Assembly: GCF_932526225.1 (NCBI RefSeq)
Contig: NC_064042.1
Span: forward strand, 17,108,751 to 17,172,750
Origin: Nematostella vectensis
Lineage: Eukaryota; Cnidaria; Anthozoa; Actiniaria; Edwardsiidae
Direction of reading: 5' to 3'
Length of the DNA stretch: 64,000 bases
Part shown: piece after piece, positions 56,358 through 64,000 of the stretch
Layout: the number at the start of each line of letters is the position of its first letter
How positions within the stretch are numbered: the stretch's first letter is position 1
Notes under the pieces: generated by a model
What the model was told of the DNA's origin: nothing
Database searches by the model: none
What the model saw: only the letters and a program-made list of their open reading frames with translations
Position numbers and translations under genes: made by a program

Positions 56358-58892
56358 GACAAAAGCCGCTAATCTTTTTCGCTACCTTCCGGGACATTTT
56401 GAGTAGGGCCTGGGGACGAGGAATTAAGTCCGATTGATCTCAAACTTGGTCAGCATGAAGAAAGTATCAGCACTTAGTAAAGGTAAGAAAATCAAAAGCA
56501 TAGCTTCAAAGTAAAGCTGTTAAAAAAGGCCGGAAATAAAGGCCAAATTGCAACTTCTCCTTAGAAAATCTTTGCAAATATTGACTTTGGAGGACAACAA
56601 ACTGCCTAGCGCCTATATGGTTTTTCAAGAGCTTTCGAATGAGCCTATGCACGTTAAGATTGGATGAGTTTGAGTTTTTCAGTGTTCAAACAAGGTCCAA
56701 AAAAGTTCCAAAATCTAAAAACTTCAAAAAACCAAAATTCTTAATACTTGTCCAAATGAGCCGAAAATGGTATCATTCGAACCCTGACATTCCCCGGCGT
56801 GTGTTGCGCTATTCGGTTTTTTCATAAGTGCGCATGCACAGACATTTTTTCCAAAAAAACTGTGTCCCGTAGGGTAGGGGACAACTTTTCGGGTCTATAT
56901 ACTTGAGCTAAAATTCTCAAACTCGGTAAGATCTATGTACTCATAAAGGGCTATCTAACCCTGCAATCAGATTTCGAATCGATCAAGAATTGACAAAAGC
57001 CGCTAATCTTTTTCGCTACCTTCCGGGACATTTTGAGTAGGGCCTGGGGACTAGGAATTACGTCCGATTGATCTCAAACTTGGTCAGCATGAAGAAAGTA
57101 TCAGCACTTAGTAAAGGTAAGAAAATCAAAAGCATAGCTTCAAAGTAAAGCTGTTAAAAAAGGCCGGAAAAAAAGGCCAAATTGCAACTTCTCCTTAGAA
57201 AATCTTTGCAAATATTGACTTTGGAGGACAACAAACTGCCTAGCGCCTATATGGTTTTTCAAGAGCTTTCGAATGAGCCTATGCAAGTTAAGATTGGATG
57301 AGTTTGAGTTTTTCAGTGTTCAAACAAGGTCCAAAAAAGTTCCAAAATCTAAAAACTTCAAAAAACCAAAATTCTTAATACTTGTCCAAATGAGCCGAAA
57401 ATGGTATCATTCGAACCCTGACATTCCCCGGCGTGTGTTGCGCTATTCGGTTTTTTCATAAGTGCGCATGCGCAGAAATTTTTTCCCAAAAAACTGTGTC
57501 CCGTAGGGTAGGGGACAACTTTTCGGGTCTATATACTTGAGCTAAAATTCTCAAACTCGGTAAGATCTATGTACTCATAAAGGGCTATCTAACCCTGCAA
57601 TCAGATTTCGAATCGATCAAGAATTGACATAAGCCGCTAATCTTTTTCGCTACCTTCCGGGACATTTTGAGTAGGGCCTGGGGACTAGGAATTAAGTCCG
57701 ATTGATCTCAAACTTGGTCAGCATGAAGAAAGTATCAGCACTTAGTAAAGGTTAGAAAATCAAAAGCATAGTTTCAAAGTAAAGCTGTTAAAAAAAGCCG
57801 TGAAAAAAGGCCAAATTGCAACCTCTCCTTAGAAAATCTTTGCAAATATTGACTTTGGAGGACAACAAACTGCCTAGCGCCTATATGGTTTTTCAAGAGC
57901 TTTCGAATGAGCCTATGCACGTTAAGATTGGATGAGTTTGAGTTTTTCAGTGTTCAAACAAGGTCCAAAAAAGGTCCAAAATCTAAAAACTTCAAAAAAC
58001 CAAAATTCTTAATACTTGTCCAAATGAGCCGCAAATGGTATCATTCGAACCCTGACATTCCCCGGCGTGTGTTGCGCTATTCGGTTTTTTCATAAGTGCG
58101 CATGCGCAGAAATTATTTTCAAAAAAACTGTGTCCAGGAGGGTAGGGGACAACTTTTCGGGTCCATATACTTGAGCTAAAATTCTCAAACTCGGTAAGAT
58201 CTATGTACTCATAAAGGGCTATCTAACCCTGCAATCAGATTTCGAATCGATCAAGAATTGACAAAAGCCGCTAATCTTTTTCCCTACCTTCCGGGACATT
58301 TTGAGTAGAGCCTGGGGACTAGGAATTGAGTCCGATTGATCTCAAACTTGGTCAGCATGAAGAAAGTATAAGCACTTAGTAAAGGTTAGAAAATCAAAAG
58401 CATAGCTTCAAAGTAAAGCTGTTAAAAAAGGCAGGAAAAAAGGCCAAATTGCACCTTCTCCCTAGAAAAACTTTGCAAATATTGACTTTGGAGGACAACA
58501 AACTGCCTAGCGCCTATATGGTTTTTCAATAACTTTCGAATGAGCCTATGCACGTTAAGATTGGATGAGTTTCAGTTTTTCAGTGTTCAAACAAGGTCCA
58601 AAAAAGGTCCAAAATCTAAAAACTTCAAAAAACCAAAATTCTTAATACTTGTCCAAATGAGCCGAAAATGGTATCATTCGAACCCTGACATTCCCCTTCG
58701 TGTGTTGCGTTAATCGTTTTTTTCATAAGTGCGCATGCGCAGAAATTATTTTCAAAAAAACTGTGTCCCGGAAGGTAGGGGACATCTTTTCGGGTCTATA
58801 TACTTGAGCTAAAATTCTCAAACTCGGTAAGATCTATGTACTCATAAAGGGCTATCTAACCCTGCAATCAGATTTCGAATCGATCAAGAATT
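56358..58892 (+). repeat. Higher-order repeat block, copy 1 (units 10-13)
   Basis: Four units, 2535 bp in total. Diagnostic variants in order: TGCGCATGCACA in unit 10; GAATTACGTCCG and ATGCAAGTTAAG in unit 11; GACATAAGCC and CAACCTCTCC in unit 12; GAATTGAGTCC, GTATAAGCAC and CCCCTTCGTG in unit 13. All recur in the same order in 58893-61427. Confidence 0.9.
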
Positions 58893-61427
58893 GACAAAAG
58901 CCGCTAATCTTTTTCGCTACCTTCCGGGACATTTTGAGTAGGGCCTGGGGACTAGGAATTAAGTCCGATTGATCTCAAACTTGGTCAGCATGAAGAAAGT
59001 ATCAGCACTTAGTAAAGGTAAAAAAATCAAAAGCATAGCTTCAAAGTAAAGCTGTTAAAAAAGGCCGGAAATAAAGGCCAAATTGCAACTTCTCCTTAGA
59101 AAATCTTTGCAAATATTGACTTTGGAGGACAACAAACTGCCTAGCGCCTATATGGTTTTTCAAGAGCTTTCGAATGAGCCTATGCACGTTAAGATTGGAT
59201 GAGTTTGAGTTTTTCAGTGTTCAAACAAGGTCCAAAAAAGTTCCAAAATCTAAAAACTTCAAAAAACCAAAATTCTTAATACTTGTCCAAATGAGCCGAA
59301 AATGGTATCATTCGAACCCTGACATTCCCCGGCGTGTGTTGCGCTATTCGGTTTTTTCATAAGTGCGCATGCACAGACATTTTTTCCAAAAAAACTGTGT
59401 CCCGTAGGGTAGGGGACAACTTTTCGGGTCTATATACTTGAGCTAAAATTCTCAAACTCGGTAAGATCTATGTACTCATAAAGGGCTATCTAACCCTGCA
59501 ATCAGATTTCGAATCGATCAAGAATTGACAAAAGCCGCTAATCTTTTTCGCTACCTTCCGGGACATTTTGAGTAGGGCCTGGGGACTAGGAATTACGTCC
59601 GATTGATCTCAAACTTGGTCAGCATGAAGAAAGTATCAGCACTTAGTAAAGGTAAGAAAATCAAAAGCATAGCTTCAAAGTAAAGCTGTTAAAAAAGGCC
59701 GGAAAAAAAGGCCAAATTGCAACTTCTCCTTAGAAAATCTTTGCAAATATTGACTTTGGAGGACAACAAACTGCCTAGCGCCTATATGGTTTTTCAAGAG
59801 CTTTCGAATGAGCCTATGCAAGTTAAGATTGGATGAGTTTGAGTTTTTCAGTGTTCAAACAAGGTCCAAAAAAGTTCCAAAATCTAAAAACTTCAAAAAA
59901 CCAAAATTCTTAATACTTGTCCAAATGAGCCGAAAATGGTATCATTCGAACCCTGACATTCCCCGGCGTGTGTTGCGCTATTCGGTTTTTTCATAAGTGC
60001 GCATGCGCAGAAATTTTTTCCCAAAAAACTGTGTCCCGTAGGGTAGGGGACAACTTTTCGGGTCTATATACTTGAGCTAAAATTCTCAAACTCGGTAAGA
60101 TCTATGTACTCATAAAGGGCTATCTAACCCTGCAATCAGATTTCGAATCGATCAAGAATTGACATAAGCCGCTAATCTTTTTCGCTACCTTCCGGGACAT
60201 TTTGAGTAGGGCCTGGGGACTAGGAATTAAGTCCGATTGATCTCAAACTTGGTCAGCATGAAGAAAGTATCAGCACTTAGTAAAGGTTAGAAAATCAAAA
60301 GCATAGTTTCAAAGTAAAGCTGTTAAAAAAAGCCGTGAAAAAAGGCCAAATTGCAACCTCTCCTTAGAAAATCTTTGCAAATATTGACTTTGGAGGACAA
60401 CAAACTGCCTAGCGCCTATATGGTTTTTCAAGAGCTTTCGAATGAGCCTATGCACGTTAAGATTGGATGAGTTTGAGTTTTTCAGTGTTCAAACAAGGTC
60501 CAAAAAAGGTCCAAAATCTAAAAACTTCAAAAAACCAAAATTCTTAATACTTGTCCAAATGAGCCGCAAATGGTATCATTCGAACCCTGACATTCCCCGG
60601 CGTGTGTTGCGCTATTCGGTTTTTTCATAAGTGCGCATGCGCAGAAATTATTTTCAAAAAAACTGTGTCCAGGAGGGTAGGGGACAACTTTTCGGGTCCA
60701 TATACTTGAGCTAAAATTCTCAAACTCGGTAAGATCTATGTACTCATAAAGGGCTATCTAACCCTGCAATCAGATTTCGAATCGATCAAGAATTGACAAA
60801 AGCCGCTAATCTTTTTCCCTACCTTCCGGGACATTTTGAGTAGAGCCTGGGGACTAGGAATTGAGTCCGATTGATCTCAAACTTGGTCAGCATGAAGAAA
60901 GTATAAGCACTTAGTAAAGGTTAGAAAATCAAAAGCATAGCTTCAAAGTAAAGCTGTTAAAAAAGGCAGGAAAAAAGGCCAAATTGCACCTTCTCCCTAG
61001 AAAAACTTTGCAAATATTGACTTTGGAGGACAACAAACTGCCTAGCGCCTATATGGTTTTTCAATAACTTTCGAATGAGCCTATGCACGTTAAGATTGGA
61101 TGAGTTTCAGTTTTTCAGTGTTCAAACAAGGTCCAAAAAAGGTCCAAAATCTAAAAACTTCAAAAAACCAAAATTCTTAATACTTGTCCAAATGAGCCGA
61201 AAATGGTATCATTCGAACCCTGACATTCCCCTTCGTGTGTTGCGTTAATCGTTTTTTTCATAAGTGCGCATGCGCAGAAATTATTTTCAAAAAAACTGTG
61301 TCCCGGAAGGTAGGGGACATCTTTTCGGGTCTATATACTTGAGCTAAAATTCTCAAACTCGGTAAGATCTATGTACTCATAAAGGGCTATCTAACCCTGC
61401 AATCAGATTTCGAATCGATCAAGAATT
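58893..61427 (+). repeat. Higher-order repeat block, copy 2 (units 14-17)
   Basis: Exact 2535-bp repeat of the preceding block, with only a handful of differences noticed (for example GGGGACGAGG in unit 10 against GGGGACTAGG in unit 14). Units 20 and 21 begin what looks like a third copy (TGCGCATGCACA, then GAATTACGTCCG). Confidence 0.9.
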
Positions 61428-62060
61428 GACAAAAGCCGCTAATCTTTTTCCCTACCTTCCGGGACATTTTGAGTAGGGCCTGGGGACTAGGAATTAAGTC
61501 CGATTGATCTCAAACTTGGTCAGCATGAAGAAAGTATCAGCACTTAGTAAAGGTTAGAAAATCAAAAGCATAACTTCAAAGTAAAGCTGTTAAAAAAGGC
61601 CGGAAAAAAGGCCAAATTGCACCTTCTCCCTAGAAAAACTTTGCAAATATTGACTTTGGAGGACAACAAACTGCCTAGCGCCTATATGGTTTTTCAAGAG
61701 CTTTCGAATGAGCCTATGCACGTTAAGATTTGATGAGTTTGAGTTTTTCAGTGTTCAAACAAGGTCCAAAAAAGGTCCAAAATCTAAAAACTTCAAAAAA
61801 CCAAAATTCTTAATACTTGTCCAAATGAGCCGCAAATGGTATCATTCGAACCCTGACATTCCCCGGCGTGTGTTGCGCTATTCGGTTTTTTCATAAGTGC
61901 GCATGCGCAGAAATTTTTTCCCAAAAAACTGTGTCCCGTAGGGTAGGGGACAACTTTTCGGGTCTATATACTTGGGCTAAAATTCTCAAACTCGGTAAGA
62001 TCTATGTACTCATAAAGGGCTATCTAACCCTGCAATCAGATTTCGAATCGATCAAGAATT

Positions 62061-63178
62061 GACAAAAGCCGCTAATTTTTTTCCCTACCTTCCGGGACAT
62101 TTTGAGTAGGGCCTGGGGACTAGGAATTAAGTCCGATTGATCTCAAACTTGGTCAGCATGAAGAAAGTATCAGCACTTAGTAAAGGTTAGAAAATCAAAA
62201 GCATAGTTTCAAAGTAAAGCTGTTAAAAAAGGCCGGAAAAAAGGCCAAATTGCAACTTCTCCCTAGAAAATCTTTGCAAATATTGACTTTGGAGGACAAC
62301 AATCTGCATAGCACCTATATGGTTTTTCAAGAGCTTTCGAATGAGCCTATGCACGTTAAGATTGGATGAGTTTGAGTTTTTCAGTGGTCAAACAAGGTCC
62401 AAAATTGGTCCTAGGTAGAATATGAGCATTTCTGAAGTTAGTCGTAGCCTGCCCAAAGTCACGGGGAAGGTCCAACTATGCTGGTAGACACTAACTAAGA
62501 AAGATTCAGGACGAAGATTGAAGTTTAGACTTTTTTTTGCAAACTTCCCAAAACTTTTTCTGTGCCGACGATTTCTTTCGATTTTCAAAAAATTCCCACT
62601 AGCCAGGAATGAGCAGCAGACAATACTTTGATGTATGAGGTTAGTGTCCATGCGCATCTCTATATCATAAGCGAAAAAAATCTCCAGAAACGATTTTGCA
62701 TGTACGACTTTTTGGGGGTTAAATATGATACAAATTGCACATTTTCCCTCAAATATCTTTGAAAATATTGATTTTGGAGGACAACAAACGGCAGAGGGCA
62801 TATATGGTTTTCAAGAGCTTTCGAATGAGCCTATGCACGTTAAGATTGGAGGAGTTTGAGTTTTTCAGTGTTCAAACAAGGTCCAAAAAACGTCCAAAAT
62901 CCAAAAACTTCAAAAAACCAAAATTCTTAATACTTGTCCAAATGAGCCGAAAATGGTATCATTCGAACCCTGAAATTTCCCCGGCGTGTGTTGCGCTATT
63001 CGGTTTTTTCATAAGTGCGCATGCGCAGAAATTATTTCCAAAAAAACTGTGTCCCGGAGGGTAGGGGACAACTTTTCGGGTCTATATACTTGAGCTAAAA
63101 TTCTCAAACTCGGTAAGATCTATGTACTCATAAAGGGCTATCTAACCCTGCAATCAGATTTCGAATCGATCAAGAATT
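62061..63178 (+). repeat. Satellite unit 19, long variant (1118 bp)
   Basis: Near-identical to unit 4, 10,474 bp upstream, including the re-entry words GGCAGAGGGCATATATGG. It marks the second copy of a block of about 10.47 kb. Confidence 0.85.
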
Positions 63179-64000
63179 GACAAAAGCCGCTAATCTTTTT
63201 CGCTACCTTCCGGGACATTTTGAGTAGGGCCTGGGGACTAGGAATTAAGTCCGATTGATCTCAAACTTGGTCAGCATGAAGACAGTATCAGCACTTAGTA
63301 AAGGTAAGAAAATCAAAAGCATAGCTTCAAAGTAAAGCTGTTAAAAAAGGCCGGAAATAAAGGCCAAATTGCAACTTCTCCTTAGAAAATCTTTGCAAAT
63401 ATTGACTTTGGAGGACAACAAACTGCCTAGCGCCTATATGGTTTTTCAAGAGCTTTCGAATGAGCCTATGCACGTTAAGATTGGATGAGTTTGAGTTTTT
63501 CAGTGTTCAAACAAGGTCCAAAAAAGTTCCAAAATCTAAAAACTTCAAAAAACCAAAATTCTTAATACTTGTCCAAATGAGCCGAAAATGGTATCATTCG
63601 AACCCTGACATTCCCCGGCGTGTGTTGCGCTATTCGGTTTTTTCATAAGTGCGCATGCACAGACATTTTTTCCAAAAAAACTGTGTCCCGTAGGGTAGGG
63701 GACAACTTTTCGGGTCTATATACTTGAGCTAAAATTCTCAAACTCGGTAAGATCTATGTACTCATAAAGGGCTATCTAACCCTGCAATCAGATTTCGAAT
63801 CGATCAAGAATTGACAAAAGCCGCTAATCTTTTTCGCTACCTTCCGGGACATTTTGAGTAGGGCCTGGGGACTAGGAATTACGTCCGATTGATCTCAAAC
63901 TTGGTCAGCATGAAGAAAGTATCAGCACTTAGTAAAGGTAAGAAAATCAAAAGCATAGCTTCAAAGTAAAGCTGTTAAAAAAGGCCGGAAAAAAAGGCCA

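Larger units (their letters stand above)
49686..64000 (+). repeat. 634-bp satellite array (20 full units and one partial)
   Basis: Direct head-to-tail units anchored on GACAAAAGCCGCTAAT. Unit starts are 49686, 50320, 50954, 51587, 52706, 53340, 53974, 54608, 55724, 56358, 56992, 57626, 58260, 58893, 59527, 60161, 60795, 61428, 62061, 63179 and 63813 (partial). Seventeen full units are 633-634 bp; units 4, 8 and 19 are 1116-1119 bp. Units differ by scattered substitutions and share marker variants that define higher-order blocks. A 62-codon frame recurs in many units but is lost in others by single changes. No gene seen. Confidence 0.95.

Overview
The window is repetitive eukaryotic DNA, probably from an animal genome, though nothing in it identifies the species. 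Very long (ATT)n tracts, tRNA-derived elements with RNA polymerase III boxes, G-rich minisatellites and a 634-bp satellite with higher-order structure all point to eukaryotic heterochromatin-like or subtelomere/centromere-like sequence. I see no convincing protein-coding gene in 64 kb. Every open frame I examined is either a translation of a simple repeat (poly-Asn, poly-Ile, poly-Tyr) or a chance frame carried by a repeated unit.

Region 1 (about 1-2920) is almost pure A+T, built from ATT/TTA microsatellites and imperfect ATT-derived sequence with internal duplications. Region 2 (about 2921-49491) is an array of 27 related modules, here called M1-M27, separated by A+T spacers. A complete module is a large imperfect palindrome. 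It has a C-rich left arm, a tRNA-like head on the minus strand, a palindromic hinge of about 91 bp, a second tRNA-like head on the plus strand, and a G-rich right arm. The right arm runs into a 61-bp minisatellite of variable length. Both heads keep a good B box and usually a good A box, and each is followed about 10 bp downstream by a run of five or six T, a typical Pol III stop. Their acceptor stems are not complementary, so they look like SINE-type tRNA-derived heads and not working tRNA genes. I count 26 minus-strand and 24 plus-strand heads. Modules follow a spacer 'grammar': one right-end type precedes short spacers and another precedes long A+T spacers. Several multi-module blocks are duplicated (M5-M7/M11-M13, M18-M19/M23-M24, M20-M23 at a strict 1187-bp period).

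Region 3 (49686 to the end) is a direct tandem satellite of 20 full units and one partial unit. Most units are 633-634 bp; three are 1116-1119 bp. Almost every unit contains the perfect 12-bp palindrome TGCGCATGCGCA, which fits the NRF-1 consensus, and a 17-bp inverted repeat spaced about 466 bp apart. Units 10-13 are repeated as units 14-17 at exactly 2535 bp, and units 1-4 recur as units 16-19 about 10.47 kb later.

The most unusual item is the palindromic, doubly tRNA-headed module whose two arms share the 61-bp subrepeat. Its architecture resembles a non-autonomous Foldback-type element, but with Pol III heads facing outward from the centre. All identities and similarities are by eye; no alignment, folding or database search was run.
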